Assembly (NCBI GenBank): GCA_037127315.1
Contig: JBBBDQ010001156.1
Span: forward strand, 2,080,001-2,144,000
DNA from: Ascarosepion bandense
Lineage: Eukaryota; Mollusca; Cephalopoda; Sepiida; Sepiidae
Length of the DNA: 64,000 nucleotides
Reading direction: 5' to 3'
The notes below the pieces were generated by a model, which searched no databases, was not told where the DNA came from, and saw nothing but the letters and a program-made list of their open reading frames with translations. The position numbers were made by a program, and so were the translations under genes. Within the stretch, counting starts at the first letter, position 1, and every line of letters begins with the position of its first letter. This document shows positions 10,521 to 20,279 of the stretch, piece by piece.

Positions 10521-10811
10521 GGATGTGCGTTGTGGTGCAGTGGATATCGACTTGAAACGACAAATCGAGGGGACGTGTTCGAATTCCAGTTCCATTCACT
10601 TATGGAAAAGTAGCCTTGGGAAAGGAATTAATCCGTCTTTTCTCTCTAGTTATGGGTTAATAATAGGACAGTTTGGGTTCTATAGCCTTGGCTGGCAACC
10701 AATCTAATACAGAATGCAATAGAAACCTACTGCGGGATAATCTTCTTACCAATCAGGTTTCTTTCAGGACATGATCGCTCAAATCGTGTATCCCGTATGA
10801 CACCTAACTGA
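10521..10811 (+). mobile_element. SINE-A copy, inverted partner
   Basis: Starts ggatgtgcgttgtggtgcag: A box tggtgcagtgg near 10532, B box gttcgaattcc near 10577. It then runs through the SINE-A body to the reverse of the cagt-rich 3' end (cacctaactgatt). It lies 52 nt from the opposite-oriented copy at 10175-10468, so the two could pair into a ~290-bp stem if co-transcribed. Confidence 0.88.
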
Positions 10812-10942
10812 TTATTTTTTCCGTATCTCAGGTCTATATTAACGTTTTTACAGAAAACGTTAATATCTTTCTTCGACTTTCTTCAAGAACTGCTTAAACA
10901 CTTTCCGTTATTTGTTTGTAATCAAATGTTAGTGTTATGCAA

Positions 10943-11059
10943 ACTTACGGCCACCACACGCTTAAACACGGGTCCCCATATGATCATTGTAGTTAAGCAA
11001 CGTTGGGGCTGGTCAGTACCTAGATAGGAGTACGAATAAGAATATCACGTGCTGAAAGT
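10943..11059 (+). pseudogene. diverged 5S rRNA-like sequence
   Basis: About 117 nt matching the 5S layout: start acttacggcc, middle gtagttaagcaacgttgggg, then ctggtcagtacctagatagg with its end at gctgaaagt. It differs clearly from the 5S heads at 40.1-40.7 kb (for instance cacgggtccccatatgatc in place of the usual region), so it is an older or different 5S-derived copy. It is followed by a non-5S tail to about 11175 ending aataaagactg, which suggests another 5S-derived SINE. It is unlikely to be a functional 5S gene. Confidence 0.6.
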
Positions 11060-11179
11060 TTGCACGTACGAAAGCGGTAATAGATAATAGCACGGAATTT
11101 TTAATGTTCCAATTTCAGTCGGGTTTGTCATGTTTACTTACTGTCCCTTGTAGCTTTTAATAAAGACTGATTTTTGCTA

Positions 11180-11700
11180 TCTCTCCAATATCCATTTTTA
11201 AATGAAATTACATTTAATATGTATTCTAATAAGAAGCAAAAATTCCTTTAATTGAGAAGTGAAATAAAATTGTTCCCGTTGACTTCTTTATCAACCAATA
11301 TATATAAGAACAACTTGTTCAATTATATGAACTGTTAGGTTGATAATATCGGAAATGAATTAATCTAATGATCCCATTTTAATATAGAAGCCCTATTTAT
11401 TCTTTGACTTCATTTCGGGAAATTACGAAACCCAAAAAACCAAGGATAATATTCAATTCCACTTGGCATATAATAATTACATATGCATGCAACAATTCTT
11501 CGAAATGATGTAGATGTTTTGATTAATTCTAAACAATTTTGCGGAGTCAAATCTAAAAATTTAAAAATAACATCATATTCCTACGATTAATTTTAGTTTT
11601 ATATCGCTCCAGAATATCATATCCTGCATAAAAATTATCAGGTTTGGGTTAGGATAAAAAAAGAAAAAAATCATATTAGAAACTTAAACACAATCTTAGT
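11180..11700. other. AT-rich unassigned sequence
   Basis: No gene or named repeat was recognised in this stretch. Confidence 0.4.
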
Positions 11701-11705
11701 ACGAA

Positions 11706-12165
11706 ATATCTATTGAACAGGTGAAGAGGCTCATCCCTTGTTTCCTGTTTAGGATGCGGTTTCCGGTTTTCTCTTTTCCAATCTTTTCACTCTTTTCCTT
11801 ATTTTTTATTTTTTTTTCAATTGGAGTAGATAGACTAAACTATCGCCCGGTTCACACTCCACCCACATCTATTGAACAGGTGAAGAGGCTCATCCCTTGT
11901 TTCCTGTTTAGGATGCGGTTTCCGGTTTTCTCTTTTCCAATCTTTTCACTCTTTTTCTTTATTATTCTTTTTTTTCAATTGGAGTAGATAGACTAAACTA
12001 TCGCCCGGTTCACACTCCACCCACATCTATTGAACAGGTGAAGAGGCTCATCCCATGTTTCCTGTTTAGGATGTGGTTTCCGGCTTTCTCTTTTCCATTC
12101 TTTTTACCCTTACGTAGCACCCTGCGCATCAGTGGCGTTACCGCCTTGCTCGGGGTGATATGATT
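11706..12165 (+). mobile_element. LINE-J 3' tail with three ~158-bp tandem modules
   Basis: Modules start with tattgaacag at 11711, 11870 and 12028 (spacing 159 and 158). Each runs through ggctcatccc, cctgtttaggatg, ggtttccgg and ctcttttccaatc, with a poly-pyrimidine stretch and gtagatagactaaactatcg in between. After the last module comes the shared LINE-J terminus (cctgcgcatcagtggcg, ttgctcggggtgatatgatt), then an A-rich run. The same terminus follows an RT-related coding end at 14.9-15.7 kb, which is why I treat it as a LINE 3' end. Confidence 0.8.
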
Positions 12166-12454
12166 AAAAAAAAAAATAAAATAAAATAAAATAAAGGATA
12201 AAACGCAAATTTTGAAATACTAATGAAATGTAGCCCAATATGTGATTTAGACTAACTTTTAATAAGAGACGCATAAGATATGTTTAGCTAATTACATGAT
12301 CAAATAGGAACAATTAAAAAAAACACCCATTAAAACAGAGGTCTTTTCAAAACCACGGACTTTAAGAATGGCCAAATGCGGTTCACAAATATCACTTTCG
12401 CATCCTTTGCATAACTTTGCGAAAGAATAGTTTTGAAGATGATTTAAAACTAAG
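12166..12454. other. unassigned, with (aaaat)n at the left
   Basis: A short (aaaat)n tract at 12168-12196 is probably the tail of the preceding element. The rest is unassigned. Confidence 0.4.
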
Positions 12455-13103
12455 TGAATAACAGCCCAAAGTGTCAAATACAGGTGGGGGATGTTAAAAT
12501 CAAGCAGGCACGAAAATTTAAATATCTGGGAAGTGTTCTAACAGAAGACGGAAAGAGTGTCACAAAGATCCAAAGGCGAATTGGCATGGCGAAAGATGCG
12601 TTCCAGAAGCCGAGTAAAGTATTAAGACAGAAAATTTTCACTAGAAACAAAGAAGAGAGTACTGGATTGCTATGTGATGTCAATTCTTCAAGATGGCAAT
12701 GAATGTTGGACAATATCAACAAAGATGAAGGGAAAACTTGAAGCAGCTGAAATGTGATTCTACAGAAGGATGCTGCCGATATCATGGATCGAGCCAGTCA
12801 GCAATGATGAGGTGTTGGAAATGGTGGAAACAAAAAGGAAATTAATATTAAGCAACAGGAAGAGACAACTAAAGTTCCTGGGACATGCAATGAGGAAGGA
12901 GGGCTTGGAGAACCTGATACTAACAGGCCATACAGAGAAAAAACAGAGAAAAGCAGGGGATAACATATTTGAAGAGCTTGAGCAGGTGGATGACAGAACG
13001 GGGGCTGCGAGAAGTTAAAGGTGAAAGCGTGCTAAGAGCCGCCAGGGATAGGGAGACGTAGAAGGCCATGATCGCCTACGTCCTGAAAGAACAGGGCACA
13101 TAG
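12455..13103 (+). pseudogene. RTE-type LINE, 3' fragment
   Basis: Starts inside the post-RT region and runs to the 3' end. Residues FKYLGSVLTEDGKS and RRIGMAKDAFQKPSKVL are in the first frame. In other frames follow VLEMVETKRKLILSNRKRQ, LKFLGHAMRKEGLENL, then RDRET-like residues at the end. These match the C-terminal region of RTE-clade LINE proteins (order: KYLGS, RRI, LDCY, FLGH.MR, final DRE.W). Several frameshifts and stops occur, for example after SSRWQ at 12702. It ends in gaacagggcacatag followed directly by (AAG)n, as in the copies at 36.6 and 61.3 kb. Confidence 0.88.
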
Positions 13104-13156
13104 AAGAAGAAGAAGAAGAAGAAGAAGAAGAAGAAGAAGAAGAAGAAGAAGAAGAA
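13104..13156 (+). repeat. (GAA)n microsatellite tail of RTE copy
   Basis: About 17 gaa units follow the RTE 3' end without a gap. RTE elements typically end in short tandem repeats instead of poly(A), which fits this position. Confidence 0.93.
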
Positions 13157-13227
13157 TTTTCTAGAATATTGAGCAGAATAGAGCAGTAATATAATTTAAA
13201 TCAGGAAAAAAAGGGTTGACATAAAAA

Positions 13228-14071
13228 CAGCCTTTGAGATTTGAAAAAGATATCACTCAACTGGCGACCGAGAGCGAGGGAAAATTTACTCGCCCCAAAA
13301 TCATTTTACTCGACCGACTACGTTTTGTTAATAGTCGCCTTACGTAAACATAACGTGAATCGCTGACGGAAAACAAAAAATAAAATTTGAATTAAAATTT
13401 CGAACATGTTAGAAAGTATTTAAAAAATAAAAAATAATAATAACAGCAAAATTTGATTATTCCCTTTAATAATAACAAATATTTTGATGATAAAATTTGT
13501 ATTTTAACATCATGATATGCTGTTTTTTTTTGTTTTGTTTTTTTGTTTGTTTGTTTTTTACAATTGATTTGGGTTACCTAAAATCGTAGTTTCTTTCTTC
13601 TGTTTGACTACAAAATCCATCTCATAGACGATAAAAAAATAAAAAATCTGATATTTTCAACGATTTTCTATAAAAAAAATTACTTGTATAATTTGTTTAT
13701 CAGTGCGTGGTTGAAAGAAGTATGCGTATTTTTTTTCTTACTTTCAAATGTTCGTTTTTATTTTTCGTAAGCAATCTGGAGAACAATAAATTTTGACTTC
13801 ACTCTGGAAGCGTTAATTAAACGAATGTTTACACTGACCGGGACGATAGCGATACCAAAACGTTCAATAATGTCATTGTAGGTCACTATAGGTAGCATCT
13901 TCAATGACTTGGGTCGTAAAAGTTGGGTTGTTATTTTTTTTATATTTGAAGGGACACGTTTCATTGCTAGATTTTTAATCGATCGCGGGCGAGTAAAGCA
14001 ATAAACTTTAATCGTACAATTAAGTTTTTTAATCGTCTGAGTCGATCGGGCGAGTTAAATCTCAAAGGCTG
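13228..14071. mobile_element. non-autonomous hAT-like DNA transposon
   Basis: Ends are inverted: cagcctttgagattt at 13228 and its reverse complement aaatctcaaaggctg ending at 14071. The flanks give an 8-bp near-duplication, cataaaaa (13220-13227) and catacaaa (14072-14079). An 8-bp duplication with termini starting CAG is the hAT pattern. Subterminal words with ctcgcc/gggcgag also mirror each other. Inside there is AT-rich DNA without a transposase frame, so it would need a partner for movement. Confidence 0.65.
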
Positions 14072-14156
14072 CATACAAATATATCATTCAACTAAATTTC
14101 CATATCCAAGAAAACTAAACACGAAACACTTAAAACATCAAATAAAGCAACAAATA

Positions 14157-14816
14157 CAGTACTGCGCAAAAGTATTAGAAGAAGAACCATTTTATCTTTT
14201 ATGAGGCATATTGACAGAAAAAAAAAACAATTTAATTAAAGTATTTTTTATTTGATTTACTCAACAAATGCTTTAACAAGAAAAAATACTTATTACAAAA
14301 TAAATTTAATATTTCGTATAATAGCCTTTTGCATTGATCATAGCCTTCATTCTGTCAGGCATTGACATCACAAGCTTCTTCAATGTATTTAATGATATCT
14401 CCTGCCAAGCAGCTTGTAGTTGTTCCCAAAGTGTGTTTTGCGAAGTAACAATTAAATTTATCAATTCGAGAGGGGGGAATAAGAAAAAAAGTCATTTATA
14501 TCCAAGGATAATAGAATAATGAGTAGTTTCAAAATAACTTGTTTAATAGAAAATAGGAAAAATTAAATATAACTTCTTTTTAATACATTTCTTTTACACC
14601 TATTTTTAAATAATCAGTATTTATTATCAATTTACTTGGATTTTCACCTTGTATTTGAATTTCAGTGATGGTTTTAGGAAAATCACGCCTGTCCTAATAC
14701 TTTTACACACTACCTGTAGTGTGCAAAAGTGTCAGGACAGGGGTGATTTTAAACATTATTTTGATGCCTCATGAAAGATAAAATAGTTCTTGTCCTAATA
14801 CCTTTGCACAGTACTG
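14157..14816 (-). mobile_element. Tc1/mariner-like element, internally deleted
   Basis: Terminal inverted repeats of ~50 bp: cagtactgcgcaaaagtatt at 14157 and, reversed, cagtactgtgcaaaggtatt at 14816, both continuing through a tatctttyatgaggcat block. TA dinucleotides lie at both outer edges (14155-14156, 14817-14818), as expected for this superfamily. The minus strand encodes the transposase C-terminus between ~14440 and 14306: LWEQLQAAWQEIS, then TLKKLVMSMPDRMKAMINAK and YYTKY stop. These match the Tc1 transposase end in order and length. The catalytic domain is gone. A smaller palindrome lies inside at 14679-14750. Confidence 0.85.
14679..14750. repeat. 34-bp-arm palindrome nested in Tc1-like element
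   Basis: Arms 14679-14712 and 14717-14750 share aaaatcac, cctgtcctaatactttt and cacacta, with a few mismatches and a 4-nt loop. The arm sequence resembles the element's own terminal repeat (gtcctaatac-ttt-cac), so it may record an end-to-end nested insertion. Confidence 0.8.
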
Positions 14817-14934
14817 TATGTATTCACTTTAGAATTAAATTACATCACTGAAAATCTCATGTTTATGGCACAAATGTTTAATACAAATCATGAAAAGAGA
14901 TTATATTCAAGGAAATTATATTGTTTTTAATCAT
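14817..14934. other. unassigned spacer
   Basis: Short AT-rich spacer between the Tc1-like element and the LINE-J relic. Confidence 0.4.
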
Positions 14935-15375
14935 GTCTTAGCTGCCATATCTGGTCGGGTGCTCCTGCTATCCACCTAGAGGTCCTTGACAAAATCCAAC
15001 GGAGAATATGTAATGTGGTTGATCCTGACTTGGCAGCTAGGATACAGCCGCTTTCTCACCGACGCAGTGTGGCTTCACTGTGTCACTAAAAAATACTTTC
15101 ACGGCTTCTGCTCCGATGAACTTAGCTCACTGGTAACCCCTATACATGAATTTACTCAAGCCACAAGATTAGCAAATATATCACGCCCTTTTACTGTGAA
15201 ACCAATTAATTCTAAACGCAAATTCTACTCATCAGCTTCTTTTCTCATACTTCTATTATACTATTCCTGACACCCCCTGTAACCTGGCACTCTTTCTCAT
15301 AATATTCCTTCTATGTAACCCCCTGCACAACTGTGGTAGTAAAATGCGTTGCTTGGGGCGATACGATTATACAAA
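14935..15375 (+). pseudogene. LINE-J (Jockey/CR1-like) RT C-terminus and 3' end
   Basis: Broken frames give residues like GAPAIHLEVLDKIQRR-type text. Visible pieces are the atctggtcgggtgctcctgc region and, in frame from 15085, TKKYFHGFCSDELSSLVTPI, then ATRLANISRPFTVKPIN and KRKFYSSASF. This order (ELSSLV, TR, PFTV, RKFYSSSF) is the end of a Jockey/CR1-like reverse transcriptase ORF. The shared 3' terminus follows: tgtaaccccctgcacaactg, ttgcttggggcgatacgatt. Several frameshifts; not functional. The same terminus marks the LINE-J tails elsewhere in the window. Confidence 0.8.
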
Positions 15376-15496
15376 AAGAAAAAGAAGATAGATAGATAGA
15401 TAGATAGATATAGATAGATAGCCCGACAGCTACAATCTCCAAGAATTTAAGTGTAAAGTCAATAGTCATCTCCTATCTCACTAATCTACATCCTCA

Positions 15497-15537
<41 letters not shown>

Positions 15538-15715
15538 ATGCTTCTTTCTCCGTCCACTCCACTCTCATCAGTATTCTCATCCTTTTCTTACCCACCTCCT
15601 GACACCCCCTATTACCTCACTATTTCTCATAACATTCCTCCTATGTAACCCCCTGCACAACTGTGGAAGTAAAATGACTTGCTTGGGGCGACACGATTAT
15701 AAAAAACACATTAAA
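15376..15715 (+). mobile_element. second LINE-J 3' end, after (GATA)n and with (CT)n
   Basis: A (gata)n tract at 15386-15420 joins to another LINE-J ORF end (gacagctacaatctccaag encodes DSYNLQ; then a Lys/Val-rich end). A (CT)n tract at 15496-15538 follows, then a second copy of the 3' terminus ending ttggggcgacacgattat at ~15700. The tandem arrangement of two 3' ends suggests insertion of one copy into or next to the other's tail. Confidence 0.7.
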
Positions 15716-16129
15716 TGGTTATCGCCATCATACTTTATGTCCAAAGACTTTGTATTATCTCGATTTATGATTTATGATTTATGATTTATGACTTATGACT
15801 ATCATCAGGTTTTACCTAAAATAAAAAACAGTTTTTTGTGTAATCAGGTATTTAATAACGCTCATGTTTTTTCAATGGAAACATTAAGCATTATTCATTG
15901 AATAATTTGGCTCTGAATAGTAATTTAAAAAGACCCAACTTCTGAATAGTAAAGTGTGGAGCTAACGAATAAAGATGGAATTGATTTTCACAATCAGATT
16001 CGTAAAATTGTCGATGAAAAAAGAAAAGCTGACATGCAACAAAACCTGTTAAAACCAATTATCAACTAAGTGTAAAATAATTCTGTTATTTCGAAGAGCA
16101 CCCATTAAAGTACCCATTAGAGTAAATTA
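15716..16129. other. unassigned, with short atttatg repeats
   Basis: A small tandem run of tgatttatgatttatg occurs near 15765-15800. Otherwise unassigned. Confidence 0.4.
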
Positions 16130-16395
16130 ACCTAGTGAGCCAACAAACCTACCAAGGTTTCACCTAAACAGATCTTCAGGGAAGGTTGGCTTCTGCTCTG
16201 CTTACGTATTGAGCGCTTTTTTTGTTATTGATTACTCGTCTCGGGTTTTTCTTTGGGCTACATACTGGCTCGGTCTAAATCGCTTTGGCTGATGTTCATG
16301 TGCTTAGCTCTTTCTTTTTTTACAACCATTTTTTCCTTCCGCGTATATACGCGGAGGTTTTTTCGAAACGAGTATAGTGATAATTTTGCATTTAT
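16130..16395. repeat. family E repeat, left part
   Basis: Contains cctaccaaggtttcacct, tattgagcgctttttt, ttttctttggg, gctctttctt and cgcggaggtttt. The same words in the same order recur at 42956-43250, where the left end is a 46-bp palindrome. The repeat continues at 16511 after a SINE-B insertion in a (TA) tract. No coding frame was seen; unclassified. Confidence 0.65.
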
Positions 16396-16510
16396 ATATA
16401 TATATATATAATACAGTCATCCGCAGACAGATCTGTTTCGCTGTATCACAGATCATCAGTACGGTTAGACTCCGATTGCTTTTAACCCAGGATTGAACCC
16501 CGACCGAATT
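16396..16510 (-). mobile_element. SINE-B fragment inserted in family E
   Basis: (TA)n tail at 16396-16412, then the reverse of the SINE-B 3' half (catccgcagacagatctgtt, atcagtacggttagactccg) to the B-box region (reverse of gtcgg..ttcaatcctggg). The A-box half is missing. Confidence 0.85.
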
Positions 16511-17070
16511 TTCAATAAAACCCGATGTGACTTACTAATAATGTTTCTCGTATTTTATTTGAAAGATGTAAAAAGAGCGCTATAACTTTGACTGTTGATT
16601 TATTATCCATATCTCGATGTCCCCAAGTACTTTCAATCTCATTCCGGGATCATCTTCAATGGTGTAAGCTGCAGTAGTAAAAAGTAACCGCAAAACTTCA
16701 AATGTAACGGTTAACTTAGTTTTCATTAGAGCGTGAAAATTATCCTCAATGAATATTTTTTTATGTTGTAATGTCATGATCATGCACGTATCAAAGCATG
16801 AAAAAATATATGTATTAATGCATGTTTGATCGGCAATCTTTCTTTTAAACGTATTTCGTTAAAAATGAGGGAGAAAGAAGATTTTAATTTTTATTTAACA
16901 TTTTTTCTCAGTATTTTTACAAGTTCTGAAGACACAGAATGTAAAAATGTTCTTTTTTAAGCGCTTTTATCCAATTCACTGGCCATTCTCAATCAAGATG
17001 TTTCCGAAGTTGTTAATTTATCCTCATGTTTTGACTGTAACGTAATTTATTTTGTTTTTGGAAAAGAGCG
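16511..17070. repeat. family E repeat, right part
   Basis: The stretch 16860-17040 (including gaatgtaaaaatgttc, cattctcaatcaagatg and tcctcatgttttga) matches 43320-43520 in order, so both loci are copies of one dispersed repeat of roughly 0.5-0.9 kb. The part 16511-16860 has no clear counterpart. Confidence 0.5.
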
Positions 17071-17125
17071 TTCGTTAAAAGCTTTTATGTGACGCTCGCT
17101 ACTGGACCTCCCGTGAACGTCTGCT

Positions 17126-17130
<5 letters not shown>

Positions 17131-17186
<56 letters not shown>
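17131..17186. repeat. (TA)n microsatellite
   Basis: About 27 uninterrupted ta units. Confidence 0.97.
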
Positions 17187-17189
<3 letters not shown>

Positions 17190-17220
17190 TTTCATGATTA
17201 AAAAAAGAGAAACGAAAAAT

Positions 17221-17430
17221 AAAACAAATTCAGCCAACCGGTTTCGCCCTCACTCAACAGAGCTGGACAGAATGATTAAATATTGTTTAGTCCTAACAGA
17301 CACTCCCTCTCTTTACAGAGAGAGGGCTGGTGTGTTTTCTACTAAATCTGTTTTGACATCTACCCAAACGGCTATTCTACCCCATCACCATATGAACAAT
17401 GTTATTTATCATTTGAAATGTAGTTTGTTT
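17221..17430 (+). pseudogene. possible Penelope-like GIY-YIG endonuclease relic
   Basis: A + strand frame ends with HHHMNNVIYHLKC, the type of sequence that leads into the GIY-YIG endonuclease of Penelope-like elements (family pattern N-x-V/I-Y-x-x-x-C). Upstream residues SVLTSTQTAILP are compatible with the linker. The frame is interrupted right after the Cys by a poly(T) run and the end of a LINE-J copy, so the catalytic YIG part is absent. Assignment rests on a short match. Confidence 0.35.
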
Positions 17431-17434
17431 TTTT

Positions 17435-17860
17435 TTTTTTGTTTTTTTTAATCATTTCACCCCGAACAAGGCGGAAACGCCACTGATGTGCAGGGGGCTA
17501 CATAAATGTAAAAAGATTAATTAAAAAAGAGTGAGGAGTACAAACTAGTTAGAAAGGAACAATAGAAAGCTGAGAAAGCAGGTGCGATGACAGATACATA
17601 GGTGGAGAGAAAGAGAGGGTTATACAGGGGTGGGGAGAGAGCTAGAGTCCAGTGGTTAGTAGATGAGTATTGACTTTGCATTTAAATTTCTGAAGGTTGT
17701 AGCCGTCAGGAAAGCAAGAACACGGGAGCGAGTTCCACAGGCGGGAAGTGCTAGAGAAGAAGCTGCAGGAGTAGAATTGTCGTCTGCATTTGGCTAACCT
17801 GACTGTGAATGGGTGGGACCCAGAGTGCAGTCTATATCGACAGATCAACAGAACGTCTAA
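17435..17860 (-). pseudogene. LINE-J 3' end (ORF end plus tail)
   Basis: On the minus strand 17848-17642 encodes HPFTVRLAKCRRQFYSCSF, then SRLWNSLPCSCFPDGYNLQ and KFKCKVNTHLL. This is the end of the LINE-J reverse transcriptase ORF. The 3' tail then runs left to the terminus at ~17440 (reverse of accccgaacaaggcgg), next to a poly(T)/poly(A) run. Only the last ~65 residues survive. Confidence 0.85.
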
Positions 17861-18433
17861 ATCGTGTCGCTAGCTTTAGCATTCGTTCGTTTACCAGTCG
17901 TGCCCGGTCTATATTGCAGATAAAAGTGTTGGAAACAATTTACGTTCCGTCCAGAGAGTGATATATCTGTAAACATGTAAATATGTTTTGTTAAATATTA
18001 TGAAAAATTTCTATCGATTTTTTATTAAATTTTTCAAATTTTCAAAAGGTGTTCTTTTGTTTTATCGGTAAATTTGCCAAAATTCATATTAACTTTTATT
18101 TTATATCATTTTTCGCAATTACTTTCGAAGGATATTCCATTCGTTTTTAAGGGTTGTTCTGTATGTTTCACAAAGTGAAATCACGATACAAACGAATGCT
18201 ATGCGATACGAGCTCGTTCACCATTGTTTTATACTAATAATTTACCATTGATTTATACCGATTTTTCAGATTGATATTTTTTAGTTACTTTATTCCACTA
18301 TTTCGCCATTACTATTTGTTTTAATAATAAATTTTTACAATGACATTATACTATTTTTTATTATTTCGTTTTAATAATATTTTGCCATTACTTTAAACTT
18401 TTTTCATCATTGATTTTTATAACATTCATTTAG
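17861..18433. other. AT-rich unassigned, ttgccatta-like words
   Basis: Very AT-rich, with recurring words such as ttaccattgattt and ttgccattac. Similar words resume at 19290, on the other side of the SINE-A cluster, suggesting the cluster sits inside one AT-rich block. Confidence 0.4.
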
Positions 18434-19262
18434 TCAGTTAGTCAGTTAAGTGCCATACGTGATACACGCTTTGGGCGATCATGTCTCATCGGAGACATGA
18501 CTGACTGGGCAGAATATTATCCCGCAGTAGGTTGTTATTTCTTTCTGCGGTAGACTGGTTGCCAGCCAAGGCTATAGAATCTAATTTGTCCTGATATTTA
18601 ACTCATAGCTAGAGGGGGAAGAGATGTGTTATATTATTAAGTAGTAATTAGTGGGGGATCAGTTTATTATTTCATGACAATAAAAAACTGATTCCCCACC
18701 TTATGCCCAGTAGAAGCCTTAATCATGTTTACAACTATTATATTCAGTCAGTCAGTTAAGTGTCATACGTGATACAGGCTTTGGGCGATCATGTCTCTTT
18801 TGAGACATGACTGACTAGGCAGAATATTATCCCGCAGTAGATTGCCATTACTTTCTGCGGTAGACTGGTTGTCAGCCAAGGCTATAGAATCTAATTTGTC
18901 CAGATATTTGACTTATAGCTACATGGTTGTGTACAGAGATGTGTAATATTATTAAGCATTAATCAGTGGGGGATCGGTTTATTACTTCATAACAATAGAA
19001 AACTGATCCCGCACTTTATGCCCATAATCATTTTTACAATTATTATATTCAGTCAGTTAAGTACCATACATAATACACGATTTGAGCGATCATGTCTCGA
19101 AAGAGACATTACTGACTGAGCAGAATATTATTCCGCAGTAGTTTGCCATTGCTTTCTGTGGAAGACTGGTTGCCTGCCAAGTCTATAGAACCCAATCTCT
19201 TCTATTATTTAATCCATAACTGGAGGGAAAAGACGGATTAATACCTTTCCTAAGGGTGTTTA
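18434..19262 (-). repeat. SINE-A tandem triplication with hairpin
   Basis: Three reverse-oriented SINE-A 3' portions start at 18434, 18745 and 19050 (spacing ~310 and ~301). The first two also share the downstream flank, which includes an inverted repeat: gtgggggatcagttt with aaactgattccccac near 18650-18697, and its copy near 18965-19013. The shared flank shows segmental tandem duplication rather than independent insertions. The third copy extends further toward the SINE 5' side (tacctttcctaaggg). Confidence 0.8.
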
Positions 19263-20184
19263 TACTACTATTTTATTATTATTCTACATGGTTTTTATCT
19301 TACCATTGATTTTTGTACCTTTAATTTATACTGTTGGTTAAAAAATCACACTAGAATGATATGGACGAACTTAACTCTTAGAATACAAATTTGCCATCGT
19401 CCGCAAACTTTGATACGTCAAACGGCGATTTCTGAATAATAATTCTCCTAGCAAGATGACAAGCTTATTTCACCTTAGATATTAACGTAAAACACTTTCT
19501 GGAAACCATTTTTTTGTTAGATACTTATACTTCCGTAAATAAATATATGTTGGTTTGCATATACATGTAACGAAAAGAACAGCAAAATATTTTGAGAACA
19601 ATCTGTAACTAATTATTCTCTACTTTTTTCTTCACACGAAATGATCGTCCTTTAAGATGAACTGCAGGAAAAATGAAACTCGTGATATTTTTTGTACGGT
19701 TGTGATGGAGAAAAGCATTTGGCTTTCTTCAGTAGATATTTACCCACAGGGATCGTTAGAGTAAAAATATATGTATACGAGTAATGATAGCAAAAAATAA
19801 GTGAAATAGGGAGAGCCATTTTATATTGTTATTTACGAATTTGTCACATGTAAATCTTAGTCTGGAAGTAATAGTTATAGACTCATAAGTTATTTAAAGA
19901 CTACGTTCAACACGGGTTACTTCAAAGTTGTGATAGCCAAAAAACATCTTTCCTTATTTGAGTTTTGTGACCAATTTGTTTAATCTTTGTATACTAGCGT
20001 CTTTCAGAATAATTTTCTCCCGTTTGTTTTCTTTTACAACGACATTTTTATTGCGTAGTCTATGACAATTAGCAATGTGTTATGTTTTAGGAGTCGAATC
20101 CTACTCTTTGAAAGTGCATAAGATTCCTTCTCATGTATGACATGCTTCTCTTTAGTCTATATTTTTTAGATGAACTTGTAATTA
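19263..20184. other. AT-rich unassigned sequence
   Basis: No coding frame, tandem structure or recognised element. Confidence 0.4.
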
Positions 20185-20278
20185 TTTACATTGTTCGAAT
20201 GATTGTCCTCATCTTAACTGCCATATTCACGACGTTTCAGCCGTTGTACGCTCCGACCCTCTTCAGGTGTTTGGAATT
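20185..20278 (-). mobile_element. Penelope-like terminal fragment, hammerhead-like
   Basis: The minus strand reads cctgaagagggtcg, a 10-nt spacer, then cggctgaaacgtcg: CTGAAGA, a possible ggtcg/cggct stem with G-U pairs, and GAAAC. Downstream words gatgaggacaatc and aatgtaaat match 6655-6765. The 87-bp array starts directly beyond it. Confidence 0.5.
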
Positions 20279-20279
20279 T

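Noticed and set aside
12474..12966. Open frames antisense to the RTE C-terminus
   Set aside because: Shadows of the + strand RTE relic.
14334..14519. 61-residue + strand frame
   Set aside because: Antisense to the Tc1-like transposase C-terminus, which explains its length.
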